Shown: positions 6,177 to 14,576, counted from the first letter of the stretch. The stretch is 23,088 nucleotides of DNA from Natronohydrobacter sp. (GCA_007118445.1 SKRP01000200.1:1-23088), one strand, 5' to 3'. Numbers and translations are program-made. Notes: generated by a model not told the origin, from the sequence alone.

Positions 6177-7820
6177 TCAGACCAGTCGCGAAACCTCGAC
6201 CGCCGCACGCACGAAATCCGCAAACAGGGGGTGCGGCTCGAAGGGCTTGGATTTCAGTTCCGGGTGAAACTGCACCCCGATGAACCAGGGATGGTCCTCA
6301 TGCTCGACGATTTCGGGCAGTTTGCCATCGGGCGACATGCCCGAGAAGCTCAGCCCGCGTCCCTCCAGCGCCTCGCGGAAGCGGGTATCCACCTCATAGC
6401 GGTGGCGGTGGCGCTCCTCGATCCGGGTCGTGCCGTAGATCTGCGCCACGCGCGAGCCCTCTTTCAGCGTCGCCGAATAGGCCCCGAGCCGCATCGTGCC
6501 GCCCTTGTCATCGCCGGGGCGGCGCTCGACCTTGTGATTGCCCTGCACCCATTCCTTCAGGTGATAGACCACAGGTGTAAAACGTTTTTTTCCGGCCTCA
6601 TGATCGAATTCCTCGGAACCCGCATCGCTGATTTCGGCCAGATTGCGCGCGGCCTCGATGACCGCCATCTGCATCCCCAGACAAATGCCGAAATAGGGGA
6701 TTTTCTTGTCCCGCGCATAAGTGGCCGCGCGGATCTTGCCTTCGGTGCCGCGCTCGCCAAAGCCGCCGGGGACAAGGATCGCGTGGAAATTTTCCAGATG
6801 CGGGGCCGGGTCGGAACTGTCGAACACGCCTGCATCGATCCATTCGACCCTGACCCGCACCCGATTGGCAATGCCGCCATGCACCAGCGCTTCCTTGATC
6901 GATTTATAGGCGTCCTCGAGCTGGACATATTTGCCGACAATGGCGATGCGGACTTCGCCCTCGGGGTTCTTCAGCCGGTCCACCACATCTTCCCAACGCG
7001 TCAGATTGGGGCGCGGGGCCGGGTTGATGTTGAACGCATCCAGAACCGCCTGATCCAGCCCCGCCGCGTGATAGGCGAGCGGCGCTTCATAGATCGAGGA
7101 CAGGTCATAGGCCGGGATCACCGCTTCAGGGCGCACATTGCAAAACAGTGCGATCTTCTGGCGTTCCTTTTCGGGGATCGGCTGTTCCGAGCGGCAGACC
7201 AGCACATCGGGGGCAATCCCGATGCTCTGCAATTCCTTGACCGAATGCTGCGTGGGCTTGGTTTTCAACTCGCCCGAGGCGCTGAGATAGGGCAAGAGCG
7301 TCAGATGCATGAAAATGCATTGCCCGCGCGCATGCTCATGGCTGAACTGGCGGATGGCCTCGAAAAACGGCAGGCCCTCGATATCGCCCACGGTCCCGCC
7401 GATCTCGCAAAGCATGAAATCGACCTCATCCTCGCCGATAGCAAGGAAATCCTTGATTTCATTGGTTACATGCGGGACGACCTGGATGGTCTTGCCCAGA
7501 TAGTCGCCGCGGCGTTCCTTTTCCAGAACATTGGAATAGATCCGCCCTGACGACACCGAATCGGTCTTGCGCGCCGCGACCCCGGTGAAGCGCTCGTAAT
7601 GGCCCAGATCGAGATCGGTTTCGGCCCCGTCATCGGTGACGAAAACCTCGCCATGCTCAAAGGGCGACATCGTGCCCGGATCGACATTCAGATAGGGGTC
7701 GAGCTTGCGCAGCCGGACCGTGAAGCCACGCGCCTGCAGCAGCGCGCCCAATGCTGCCGAAGCAAGACCCTTGCCCAGAGATGAGACCACACCGCCGGTG
7801 ATGAAAACATAACGCGCCAT
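6177..7820 (-). CDS. pyrG: CTP synthase
   Basis: A full-length 547-residue glutamine-hydrolysing CTP synthase, converting UTP to CTP with ATP and glutamine in the cytosol. The N-terminal synthase domain begins YVFITGGVVSSLGKGL with the ATP loop at about 12-19, and includes FVTDDGAETDLDLGHYERF. The glutaminase domain has the nucleophile Cys380 in YFGICLGMQMA and the His/Glu pair in GVQFHPELKSKP. It follows secG on the minus strand after 146 bp. That gap contains a likely secG terminator and an 8-bp inverted repeat 39 nt apart, so pyrG probably has its own promoter there. Confidence 0.98.
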   Translation of the reverse strand: MARYVFITGGVVSSLGKGLASAALGALLQARGFTVRLRKLDPYLNVDPGTMSPFEHGEVFVTDDGAETDLDLGHYERFTGVAARKTDSVSSGRIYSNVLEKERRGDYLGKTIQVVPHVTNEIKDFLAIGEDEVDFMLCEIGGTVGDIEGLPFFEAIRQFSHEHARGQCIFMHLTLLPYLSASGELKTKPTQHSVKELQSIGIAPDVLVCRSEQPIPEKERQKIALFCNVRPEAVIPAYDLSSIYEAPLAYHAAGLDQAVLDAFNINPAPRPNLTRWEDVVDRLKNPEGEVRIAIVGKYVQLEDAYKSIKEALVHGGIANRVRVRVEWIDAGVFDSSDPAPHLENFHAILVPGGFGERGTEGKIRAATYARDKKIPYFGICLGMQMAVIEAARNLAEISDAGSEEFDHEAGKKRFTPVVYHLKEWVQGNHKVERRPGDDKGGTMRLGAYSATLKEGSRVAQIYGTTRIEERHRHRYEVDTRFREALEGRGLSFSGMSPDGKLPEIVEHEDHPWFIGVQFHPELKSKPFEPHPLFADFVRAAVEVSRLV

Positions 7821-7828
7821 CCGAGGCC

Positions 7829-7883
7829 CCCGTGATTGTCTGCTCTGCTCAAGGCACCGCCGTCACCTGCGTCCCATCACGGG
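7829..7883 (-). repeat. 8-bp inverted repeat in the pyrG leader
   Basis: The arms CCCGTGAT (7829-7836) and ATCACGGG (7876-7883) are perfect complements separated by 39 nt, lying 9-63 nt upstream of the pyrG start codon. They could pair in the pyrG leader RNA or act as a protein-binding repeat. One pair this short can arise by chance; no function is assigned. Confidence 0.3.
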
Positions 7884-7906
7884 AGCCGAGCCATAGTCGA
7901 GATTGG

Positions 7907-7943
7907 AAAAAACCGCAAGACAGGGGCAGGCAAAACCCGCCCC
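7907..7943 (-). terminator. Putative intrinsic terminator after secG
   Basis: On the minus strand an 8-bp GC stem (plus-strand arms GGGGCAGG 7923-7930 and CCCGCCCC 7936-7943, one G-T pair) with a 5-nt loop is followed by a run of six T (plus-strand A at 7907-7912). The 10-nt gap between stem and T-run is longer than ideal. It sits 24 nt after the secG stop and before pyrG, where a terminator is expected. Confidence 0.5.
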
Positions 7944-7966
7944 TTGGTCAAGGAATGTCGAGATGC

Positions 7967-8329
7967 TTAATCGACCGGTGGCGGGGCCAGCGTGTCATCC
8001 GCGACCGATGGCGGCAGCAGGCTGTCGCCCGCAGGCAGGCTGGGCGTTGCAGGCGCGCTGGGCGCCGAGGGCACACCAAGCCGGTCGAGAACCGACGTTG
8101 TGGCCGATTGTTGTGCGGCAAGGATCGTCAGGGTCAGCGAAGTCGCGATGAAAGCCACGGCCAGCGCCCAGGTCAGCTTTGCCATTGCGGTCAGCGGCGG
8201 GCGCCCGGCACTGGGATTGCCATCGCCCCCACCGATGCCAAGTCCGCCCCCTTCGGAGCGTTGCAGCAGCACGACGCCGATCAGCACCAGCGCCAGCATG
8301 AGATGGACAATCAGAATGACATTCTGCAT
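7967..8329 (-). CDS. secG: Preprotein translocase subunit SecG
   Basis: A 120-residue inner-membrane subunit of the SecYEG export channel. Two transmembrane helices are visible (about 3-22 and 48-70), separated by the conserved cytoplasmic LLQRSEGGGLGIGGG loop. The rest is a Pro/Ala/Ser-rich C-terminal tail, common in alphaproteobacterial SecG. The reading frame extends upstream to 8479, but homology begins at the ATG at 8329 (MQNVILIVHLMLALVLIGVV), which has a purine-rich GCAGGG upstream. It is divergent from purA with 170 bp between them. Confidence 0.95.
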   Translation of the reverse strand: MQNVILIVHLMLALVLIGVVLLQRSEGGGLGIGGGDGNPSAGRPPLTAMAKLTWALAVAFIATSLTLTILAAQQSATTSVLDRLGVPSAPSAPATPSLPAGDSLLPPSVADDTLAPPPVD

Positions 8330-8499
8330 CGGGAACCCTGCCTTTCGAGCTTGCGGCTTACTTAGGCGCTGTGCCGCTCTGCCGCAACCCCTGTTTCCTG
8401 CGTTCTCTGCGTCGGGCGGGCCACTATTACGGGTTTTCCCCCGCGCAAGCTGCGGATAGAAGGGCGGTCGGATAGCCAAGATCGCGGAAGGGATGCAGG
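8330..8499. other. Intergenic region between divergent secG and purA
   Basis: This 170-bp gap should hold promoters for both secG and purA. I see a good purA ribosome site (GGAAGGG and GCAGG just before the ATG at 8500) and a moderately GC-rich stretch, but no convincing -35/-10 pair, operator or riboswitch. Confidence 0.4.
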
Positions 8500-9792
8500 A
8501 TGGCCAATGTCGTTGTTGTCGGCGCGCAATGGGGTGACGAGGGGAAGGGCAAGATCGTGGACTGGCTCTCGGAACGTGCCGATGTGGTGGCGCGGTTTCA
8601 GGGTGGCCACAACGCAGGTCACACGCTGGTCATTGACGGCATGGTCTACAAGCTGCATGCGCTGCCTTCGGGTGTGGTGCGCGGCGGCAAGCTTTCGGTC
8701 ATTGGCAATGGGGTGGTGCTCGATCCGTGGCATCTGCTGTCAGAGATCGAGACGATCCGCGCGCAAGGCGTCGAGATTTCGCCCGAAACGCTGATGATTG
8801 CCGAGAACACGCCGCTGATCCTGCCCTTCCATGGCGAATTGGACCGCGCCCGCGAGGCGCAGAACAGTGTGGCCAAGATCGGCACGACCGGGCGCGGCAT
8901 CGGCCCCTGTTATGAAGACAAGGTCGGCCGCCGCGTGATCCGCGTGGCCGATCTGGCCGATGATGCGACGCTGCAGACCCGTGTGGACCGGGCGCTAGTG
9001 CATCACAATGCGCTGCGTGCCGGGCTGGGGATGGCGGCCATCGAACGTGATGCGCTGCTCGACAGCCTGCGCGCGATTGCCCCGGACCTGCTGCAATATG
9101 CGGCCCCGGTGTGGAAAGTGCTCAAGGACAAGCGCAAGGCCGGAAAGCGCATCCTGTTCGAAGGCGCGCAAGGAGCGCTGCTGGATGTGGATTTCGGGAC
9201 CTATCCCTATGTCACCTCGTCCAATGTGATTGCCGGGCAGGCCGCAACCGGAGTGGGCGTGGGGCCAGGTGCGGTGGATTTCGTGCTGGGCATTGTCAAA
9301 GCCTATACGACCCGCGTCGGCGAAGGGCCATTTCCGACAGAGCTTGACGATGCTGACGGAGAGCGGCTGGGCACGCGCGGGCATGAGTTCGGCACCACGA
9401 CGGGCCGCAAGCGGCGTTGCGGCTGGTTCGATGCCTGCCTGTTGCGGCAGACCTGTGCGACGTCGGGGGTGACCGGGATCGCGCTGACCAAGCTGGATGT
9501 GCTAGACGGGTTCGAGGTGCTCAAGATCTGCGTGGGCTATGATCTGGACGGGCAGCGGCTGGATTACCTGCCGACCGCGGCTGACAGCCAAGCGCGCTGC
9601 AAGCCGATCTACGAGGAATTGCCAGGCTGGTCGGAATCGACCGAAGGGGCGCGCTCTTGGGCGGACCTGCCTGCCAATGCGATCAAATATGTGCGGCGCG
9701 TGGAAGAGTTGATTGACTGCCCGGTAGCCCTACTTTCCACCTCACCTGAACGCGATGATACCATTCTTGTCACGGACCCGTTTGCAGACTGA
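8500..9792 (+). CDS. purA: Adenylosuccinate synthetase
   Basis: A complete 430-residue enzyme that joins IMP and aspartate with GTP to form adenylosuccinate, the first committed step to AMP. The N-terminal motif VVVVGAQWGDEGKGKIVD carries the catalytic Asp13 and the GTP loop, and GGHNAGHT carries His41. The mid-protein GTTGRGIGP loop and the late TTTGRKRRCGWFD segment are also present. Length matches bacterial PurA. Its stop codon overlaps the DUF2842 start by one base (TGATG), so the two genes are likely co-translated. Confidence 0.98.
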   Translation: MANVVVVGAQWGDEGKGKIVDWLSERADVVARFQGGHNAGHTLVIDGMVYKLHALPSGVVRGGKLSVIGNGVVLDPWHLLSEIETIRAQGVEISPETLMIAENTPLILPFHGELDRAREAQNSVAKIGTTGRGIGPCYEDKVGRRVIRVADLADDATLQTRVDRALVHHNALRAGLGMAAIERDALLDSLRAIAPDLLQYAAPVWKVLKDKRKAGKRILFEGAQGALLDVDFGTYPYVTSSNVIAGQAATGVGVGPGAVDFVLGIVKAYTTRVGEGPFPTELDDADGERLGTRGHEFGTTTGRKRRCGWFDACLLRQTCATSGVTGIALTKLDVLDGFEVLKICVGYDLDGQRLDYLPTAADSQARCKPIYEELPGWSESTEGARSWADLPANAIKYVRRVEELIDCPVALLSTSPERDDTILVTDPFAD

Positions 9793-10016
9793 TGGCCCTG
9801 TCTTACAAAGCTCGAAAACGCTGGGCGCTGTTTGCGCTTGTGGTGGCGCTGCCGCTCTATATCGTGGTGGCGGTCAATGTGATTGACCTGTTCGATCGCC
9901 CGCCCTTTCTGCTGGAACTTCTGATTTATGTCGTTCTGGGGATTGTCTGGGCCTTGCCATTGAAGCGGCTTTTCATGGGGATCGGACGGGCCGACCCGGA
10001 CGCACCACCGAAGTAA
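9792..10016 (+). CDS. DUF2842 family small membrane protein
   Basis: A 74-residue protein with two predicted membrane helices (about 12-31 and 37-57), a basic N-terminus (SYKARKRWALF) and a short Asp/Pro-rich cytoplasmic tail. It matches the DUF2842 family of alphaproteobacteria; no function is known to me. The start overlaps the purA stop by one base. Its TAA stop lies inside a 15-bp-arm perfect hairpin, which probably ends the purA transcript. Confidence 0.85.
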   Translation: MALSYKARKRWALFALVVALPLYIVVAVNVIDLFDRPPFLLELLIYVVLGIVWALPLKRLFMGIGRADPDAPPK

Positions 10017-10042
10017 GGTGCGTGCTCAGCACGCACCTTACT
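10012..10042. terminator. Perfect 15-bp inverted repeat over the DUF2842 stop codon (GTGCGTGC hairpin, copy 1)
   Basis: The arms AGTAAGGTGCGTGCT (10012-10026) and AGCACGCACCTTACT (10028-10042) are perfect complements around a single C. The folded loop would be CTCAG or larger. The TAA at 10014-10016 is the stop codon of the DUF2842 gene. There is no T-run on either side, so if it terminates transcription it is not a textbook intrinsic terminator. It lies between convergent genes and could serve both strands. A near-identical hairpin lies at 18347-18376. Confidence 0.7.
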
Positions 10043-10051
10043 GTCAGCCCC

Positions 10052-11146
10052 TCACAAGGGCGGCGTCTGGTAGAACTGCACTTTCAGCCCGCCATGCGGC
10101 AGGATCGGCCCCGAGGCAAATGGCAACCCGGTGACCTGCGCCAGCTTTCTCTCGGATGTCACCAGCCCCACGCGCCAGCCTGCGAAGCGGTCTTTCAGCA
10201 CGGACCCGAGACTGGCGTAAAGCCCGTAAAGCAGCTTCGCATTGCCAATCCGCGCCCCGTATGGCGGGTTCACGAGGATCATGCCGGGGGCCGTATCCGG
10301 GCGGGTAAGCGCACTGAGCGGCTGACAGGTGAAAGCCACAGCCTCTGACACAGCTGCGCGGGCGGCGTTGTCGCGGGCATTCCTTATCGCCCCCTGATCG
10401 CGATCAAACCCGAAAAACTGTTGCGGGGCCTTTCGCGGGGTCTGGGCCCGCATCTTTTCCCAGGTCATGGCATCGAAACTCGCCAGTTGCTCGAAGCCGA
10501 ATGCCCGTGCGCGGCCAGGGGCGAGCTGCATCGCGATCTCGGCGGCCTCGATCACGAAAGTCCCTGATCCGCACATCGGGTCAATCACCGGCTGGCTTCC
10601 ATCAAACCCCATCTGCATCAGAAAGGCCGCCGCCATGGTCTCGCGCAGCGGTGCCTTGCCGGTGGCCAGTTTATGCCCGCGCTTGTGCAGCCCTTCGCCC
10701 GACGTGTCGAGCGAGAAGGTCGCCAGATCATCCTCGATCCGCGCCTTCAGGCGCAGGGGCGCGTCCGGCGCTACAGGCGTGCCCAGTGTTTCGGTGATCG
10801 CGCGGGTGATCCGTTCGCTTGCGGCTTTCTGGTGGTAGATGCGCGAGCGGATGCAGGTCACATCGACCCGGATCGGCACATCCGCGCGCAACACTTCGTG
10901 CCATGGGAATTTCCGCGACCGTTTGTCGAGTTGTGCGAGATGCATCGCCCGGAAACTGCCGATTCGGACCAGCACGCGGCTGGCTGTGCGCAGCATCAGG
11001 TTCGCGCGCCAGATTGCGCGCCAGTCTCCCGAGGTCTCGACCCCGCCCGGAACCGGGCGCAGATCGGGGAAGCCCAAGGCGCGGGCCTCTTCGGCAAGGG
11101 TCGGCTCCAGACCGGGCAGGCAGACAAGGAAGACAGGATGGGTCAT
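10052..11146 (-). CDS. THUMP-domain class I SAM-dependent rRNA methyltransferase (RlmL-like)
   Basis: A 364-residue protein with an N-terminal THUMP RNA-binding region (about 40-150) followed by a Rossmann methyltransferase domain. Motif I is DPMCGSGTFVIEAAEIAM (189-206) and the catalytic motif IV is NPPYGARI (293-300), the signature of N2-guanine methyltransferases. It resembles the N-terminal half of RlmL, which makes m2G2445 in 23S rRNA; the exact target here is inferred. The frame extends upstream to a GTG at 11227, but similarity starts at MTHPVFLVCLPGLE, so I start at 11146, where no clear ribosome site is visible. It ends 9 nt from the DUF2842 hairpin. Confidence 0.88.
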   Translation of the reverse strand: MTHPVFLVCLPGLEPTLAEEARALGFPDLRPVPGGVETSGDWRAIWRANLMLRTASRVLVRIGSFRAMHLAQLDKRSRKFPWHEVLRADVPIRVDVTCIRSRIYHQKAASERITRAITETLGTPVAPDAPLRLKARIEDDLATFSLDTSGEGLHKRGHKLATGKAPLRETMAAAFLMQMGFDGSQPVIDPMCGSGTFVIEAAEIAMQLAPGRARAFGFEQLASFDAMTWEKMRAQTPRKAPQQFFGFDRDQGAIRNARDNAARAAVSEAVAFTCQPLSALTRPDTAPGMILVNPPYGARIGNAKLLYGLYASLGSVLKDRFAGWRVGLVTSERKLAQVTGLPFASGPILPHGGLKVQFYQTPPL

Positions 11147-11241
11147 GGCGTGGCGATACGGGGTTTCTTGGCCCCGGGCCAGTGGAAAAGCGCGCCAGAT
11201 GCGGCCCGCCCGCCTGACCCCGTGCACGCAGTTGGCAGGGG

Positions 11242-11259
11242 ACGGGCCTTGCGGCCCGT
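11242..11259. repeat. GC hairpin next to 3'-end element copy A
   Basis: Perfect 7-bp arms ACGGGCC (11242-11248) and GGCCCGT (11253-11259) around the loop TTGC. It lies 12 nt from the 27-nt element at 11271-11297, in the same relative position as the GC hairpin beside copy C. Confidence 0.55.
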
Positions 11260-11270
11260 TGCCTCCGGCG

Positions 11271-11297
11271 AGAGTATTTTGGGCAAGATGAAGTCAG
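11271..11297 (-). repeat. 27-nt gene-3'-end element, copy A
   Basis: Read on the minus strand it has the core TTCATCTTGC followed by AAAATACTC, matching copy B (15794-15820) at 22 of 27 positions. It lies 45 nt downstream of the pterin dehydratase stop on the same strand and is followed by a GC hairpin. The 195-bp gap between 11147 and 11341 holds no other feature I can support. Confidence 0.65.
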
Positions 11298-11341
11298 GGG
11301 GTGTGAAAGCGGGCTGCGGCGCAGGCTGATCGGGAACCGCG

Positions 11342-11629
11342 CTAATCTGCGAGCCCATCCATCCTGCGGGCGAGTTTCACGTCCAGTTCCGTCAGCCCGC
11401 CCGCGTCATGGGTGCTCAGCGTCACTTTCACGGTCTTGTAGACATTGAACCATTCCGGGTGGTGGTCCAGTTTCTCGGCCACCAGCGCGACGCGCGTCAT
11501 CCAGCCGAAAGCCGCGTTGAAATCCTTGAAGGTGAATTCCTTCGTGATGGCGTCACGCTCCTCGACCAGCGCCCACCCTGTCGCCAGCAGCGGGTCCAGC
11601 AGTGTGCGGTCTGTCAATTTCTCAGCCAT
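11342..11629 (-). CDS. phhB: 4a-hydroxytetrahydrobiopterin dehydratase (pterin-4a-carbinolamine dehydratase)
   Basis: A 95-residue protein that dehydrates the 4a-carbinolamine formed by pterin-dependent hydroxylases such as phenylalanine hydroxylase. The active-site segment EKLDHHPEWFNVY (52-64) with tandem His56-His57, and a later THDAGGLTELD with His74, match the PCD/DCoH family in sequence and length. The ATG at 11629 has a strong GGAGG site. The first 8 bp overlap the end of the upstream COG3146-family gene, so translation is probably coupled. No phenylalanine hydroxylase gene is seen in the window. Confidence 0.93.
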   Translation of the reverse strand: MAEKLTDRTLLDPLLATGWALVEERDAITKEFTFKDFNAAFGWMTRVALVAEKLDHHPEWFNVYKTVKVTLSTHDAGGLTELDVKLARRMDGLAD

Positions 11630-12803
11630 CCTGTCCTCCGTCGGTTTTGCGAAACGGCGTATACTCCGCCATGACATCCATCTCATGCGCAATCGCACGG
11701 CGTTCCTGATCAAGGTAGCGCGCAACTGCATTGTGAAACCCGCTCTCGGGGAAGTAATGCAGCGAATGCACTTCCGAGGGCAGATACCCCCGCGCCAGTT
11801 TATGTGTGCCCTGCGCCCCGGCCTCGACCCGGGCCATCCCGCGCGCAATCGCAAACTCCATCGCCTGATAATAGCAGAGTTCGAAATGCAGACAGGGATG
11901 GTCCTCGACACAACCCCAATAGCGCCCGAACAGCGTATTACGCCCGATGAAATTCAGCGCCCCCGCCACTGGCCGCCCCTCGCGCTCTGCCAGAACCAGA
12001 AGCACATCCGCGCGCATATGCGCCTGCACTTCGTCAAAAAAGCGCCGCGTCAGATAAGGCGTGCCCCATTTGCGCGCGCCTGTGTCCTGATAGAACTCCC
12101 AGAAGGCAGTCCAGTGTTCTGGTTGCAACGCGTCGCTGGTCAGCGCCCGGATCGTGCCGCCGAAGCCCTGCGCGGTGGCGCGCTCCTTGCGGATGGTCTT
12201 GCGCTTGCGCGACGATAGCGCGCCGAGAAAATCATCAAAGGTCTGGTAGCCGGGATTTTCCCAATGAAACTGTTCGGTCACCCGGTGCAGCCAGCCCTGC
12301 GAGGCCGCGCTTTCGGCCTCATCGCAGGTGCAGAAGGTCACATGCGCCGAGGACAGCCGGTTGTCCCGCGCAATCTGCGCCATGCCTTGCAGGATCGCGG
12401 CGATGCCCGCCTCCTCGAACCCCGCGCGGCACAGGAACCGCCGCCCTGTTGCGGGCGTAAAAGGGGCGGCCACCTGCAGCTTGGGATAATAACGCCCCCC
12501 CGCCCGTGCATAGGCCTGGGCGAAGGCATGATCGAAAATGTATTCGCCCTGGCTATGGGATTTCACATACATCGGCGCGCAGGCGACAAGCGTCTTGCCC
12601 TGATGCACCAGCAGATAGCGCGGCTCCCAGCCGGTGCCGGTGCCGACCGAGCGCGACACCTCGAGCGCCCGTAGGAACCTGTATGTCGTGAAGGGATCAA
12701 GCGCAGGCTGCGCGCCGCCCGGATTGGCGCAGGCGTCCCAGTCAGAGGGAGAAACCTCTGTCAGGCTTTCCGCCAGCGTCACGGTCAGCGCGCAGCCATC
12801 CAT
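11622..12803 (-). CDS. COG3146/DUF482 acyltransferase-like (GNAT fold) protein
   Basis: A 393-residue protein of the COG3146 family, predicted N-acyltransferases with a FemX/GNAT-like fold. Typical stretches are APMYVKSHSQGEYIFDHAFA near 77-96, FDDFLGALSSRKRKTIRKER, GALNFIGRNTLFGRYWGC, and FELCYYQAMEFAI. The substrate is unknown to me. The start is either the ATG at 12803, which overlaps the peroxiredoxin stop as TGATG, or the GTG one codon earlier (12806). It overlaps the downstream phhB gene by 8 bp, so peroxiredoxin, this gene and phhB form a tightly coupled run. Confidence 0.85.
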   Translation of the reverse strand: MDGCALTVTLAESLTEVSPSDWDACANPGGAQPALDPFTTYRFLRALEVSRSVGTGTGWEPRYLLVHQGKTLVACAPMYVKSHSQGEYIFDHAFAQAYARAGGRYYPKLQVAAPFTPATGRRFLCRAGFEEAGIAAILQGMAQIARDNRLSSAHVTFCTCDEAESAASQGWLHRVTEQFHWENPGYQTFDDFLGALSSRKRKTIRKERATAQGFGGTIRALTSDALQPEHWTAFWEFYQDTGARKWGTPYLTRRFFDEVQAHMRADVLLVLAEREGRPVAGALNFIGRNTLFGRYWGCVEDHPCLHFELCYYQAMEFAIARGMARVEAGAQGTHKLARGYLPSEVHSLHYFPESGFHNAVARYLDQERRAIAHEMDVMAEYTPFRKTDGGQDG

Positions 12804-13291
12804 CACATCGCCGCCAGCAGCGCCTCGCCGCCGGAAACTTCGCAGACACCGGGGCTTTCTTCTGCGTGCAACAGCGTGACTTTGCCATCCTCGACCAGCA
12901 TCGCATAGCGCTTCGAGCGGCCCATCAGCCCGACAGGCGGCGCGTCGAAATCCATGCCGATCGCCTTGGTGAACGCCCCGGTGCCGTCGGCCAGCATGGT
13001 GATCCCGGCATCCGCCGCGCCAGTATCCGCGCCCCAGGCTTTCAGCACGAAGGGGTCATTGACCGAGATGCAGATGATTTCATCGATGCCCTTGGCGGTG
13101 AACTGGTCCTTGGTGCGGATGAAGCTTGGCACATGCGCGGAATGACAGGTCGGCGTGAACGCCCCCGGCACTGCGAAAATGACGACCTTGCGGCCCTTGG
13201 TCAGGCTGGAGAACTCCACCTGTTCCGGCCCGCTTTCGCCGATGCGCGAAAATGTGGCCTCGGGCAAAGTGGCCCCGGTTGTGATTGTCAT
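12803..13291 (-). CDS. Peroxiredoxin, Prx5-like
   Basis: A 162-residue thiol peroxidase that reduces hydrogen peroxide and organic peroxides in the cytosol. The peroxidatic Cys49 is in the motif VPGAFTPTCHSAHVP. Cys74 (EIICISVND) and Cys150 (SPGVCEVSGG) lie at positions comparable to the other cysteines of human PRDX5, so an atypical 2-Cys mechanism is possible. The gene is first in the run with the COG3146 protein and phhB. It is divergent from the ferredoxin-reductase-like gene with 82 bp between; a GTTG-N6-CAAC repeat over TGCATGCA lies in that gap. Confidence 0.93.
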   Translation of the reverse strand: MTITTGATLPEATFSRIGESGPEQVEFSSLTKGRKVVIFAVPGAFTPTCHSAHVPSFIRTKDQFTAKGIDEIICISVNDPFVLKAWGADTGAADAGITMLADGTGAFTKAIGMDFDAPPVGLMGRSKRYAMLVEDGKVTLLHAEESPGVCEVSGGEALLAAM

Positions 13292-13373
13292 GCTTGGTTC
13301 CTCGTTTCGTTAGGTTTAGTTGTGCATGCAACATAGGTTCGCAACCGTGCGAGGCCAGAGGAGAAGCAGTCCG

Positions 13374-14576
13374 ATGAAGAGAATTGTGGTGATCGGGGCC
13401 GGGCAGGCCGGGGCGTCGCTGGTGGCGAAATTGCGCGGCCTTGGCTTTGCAGGCGAGATCACGTTGATCGGCGCGGAACCTGTGCCGCCCTATCAGCGTC
13501 CGCCGCTGTCCAAAGCCTATCTGCTGGGCGAGATGGCGCTGGAGCGCCTGTTTCTGCGGCCCGAGAGTTTCTATGCTGATCACGGGATTGACCTGCGCCT
13601 TGGCCAGCGGGTGACCGCAATTGACCGGGCCGCGCGGACAGTCGCGCTGGGCGATGACGTGCTGCCCTATGACGCGCTGGCGCTGACGACAGGCTCGGTG
13701 CCGCGCCGCCTGCCTGCGCTGATCGGGGGGGATCTGCGGGGTGTGCATCTGGTACGCGATCTGGCCGATGTGGATGCCATGGGCCCGCGATTTCAGACCG
13801 GCGCAAAGGCCATCATCGTGGGCGGCGGCTATATCGGGCTGGAAGCGGCCGCCGTTGCGGCGAAAAAGGGGCTGGAAGTCACAGTGCTGGAAATGGCCCC
13901 GCGCATCCTGCAACGGGTGGCCGCGCCCGAAACCTCGGACGCCATCCGCGCGCTGCATCAGGCGCATGGGGTGACGATCCTCGAAGCGACCGGGCTGGAG
14001 CGGATCGAGGGTGCGACCCGCGTCGAAGGCGTGAGCCTCAGCGATGGCAGGCGGCTGGAGGCGGATTTCGTGATCGCAGGCATCGGCATTCTGCCCGACA
14101 CGGCGCTGGCCGAGGCCACTGGGCTGACACTCGAAAACGGCATCAGGACCGACACGCAGGGGCGCACATCCGACCCGCATATCTGGGCGGCAGGGGATTG
14201 CGCGTCCTTTCCTTGGCGTGGCGAACTGCTACGGCTGGAATCGGTGCAGAACGCGATTGATCAGGCGGAACTGGTCGCAGAAAACATGCTCGGCGCGGGC
14301 AAGGATTATGCGCCGGTGCCATGGTTCTGGTCGGATCAGTATGATCTGAAACTGCAGATCGCGGGGTTGAATACAGGCTATGACCGGGTGATCGTCCGCA
14401 CTGGTGACGCGCGCAGCCATTGGTATTTCGCGGGCGAGAAATTCCTTGCTGTCGATGCGCTCAACGATCCGCGCGCCTTCATGGTCGGCAAGCGCCTGCT
14501 GGAGCAGGGCAAATCGCCCGACCCCGTCCTGTTGGCGGACACGGCCACGGACCTCAAGCAGCTTCTGAAAGCATGA
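13374..14576 (+). CDS. FAD/NAD(P)-dependent oxidoreductase, ferredoxin reductase type
   Basis: A 400-residue flavoprotein of the putidaredoxin/rhodocoxin reductase type, which moves electrons from NAD(P)H to a ferredoxin or rubredoxin. It has an N-terminal FAD loop VVIGAGQAGASL (5-16), the PPYQRPPLSKAYL segment, a central NAD(P) loop IIVGGGYIGLEAAA (147-160), the second FAD motif AAGDCAS, and the C-terminal reductase domain beginning near WFWSDQYDLKLQIAG. I start at the ATG at 13374, preceded by AGAGGAGA, rather than at 13320. No ferredoxin or P450 gene is adjacent, so its partner is unknown. The stop overlaps the rsmD start as ATGA. Confidence 0.9.
   Translation: MKRIVVIGAGQAGASLVAKLRGLGFAGEITLIGAEPVPPYQRPPLSKAYLLGEMALERLFLRPESFYADHGIDLRLGQRVTAIDRAARTVALGDDVLPYDALALTTGSVPRRLPALIGGDLRGVHLVRDLADVDAMGPRFQTGAKAIIVGGGYIGLEAAAVAAKKGLEVTVLEMAPRILQRVAAPETSDAIRALHQAHGVTILEATGLERIEGATRVEGVSLSDGRRLEADFVIAGIGILPDTALAEATGLTLENGIRTDTQGRTSDPHIWAAGDCASFPWRGELLRLESVQNAIDQAELVAENMLGAGKDYAPVPWFWSDQYDLKLQIAGLNTGYDRVIVRTGDARSHWYFAGEKFLAVDALNDPRAFMVGKRLLEQGKSPDPVLLADTATDLKQLLKA

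Noticed and set aside
6168..7550. A 460-codon plus-strand open frame
   Set aside because: It is the antisense shadow of pyrG, which is unmistakable on the other strand. Long antisense frames are expected at this GC content.
13319..13334. TGCATGCA palindrome with GTTG-N6-CAAC between the peroxiredoxin and ferredoxin-reductase genes
   Set aside because: It does not match an FNR/CRP or other site I can name, and is short enough to be chance.
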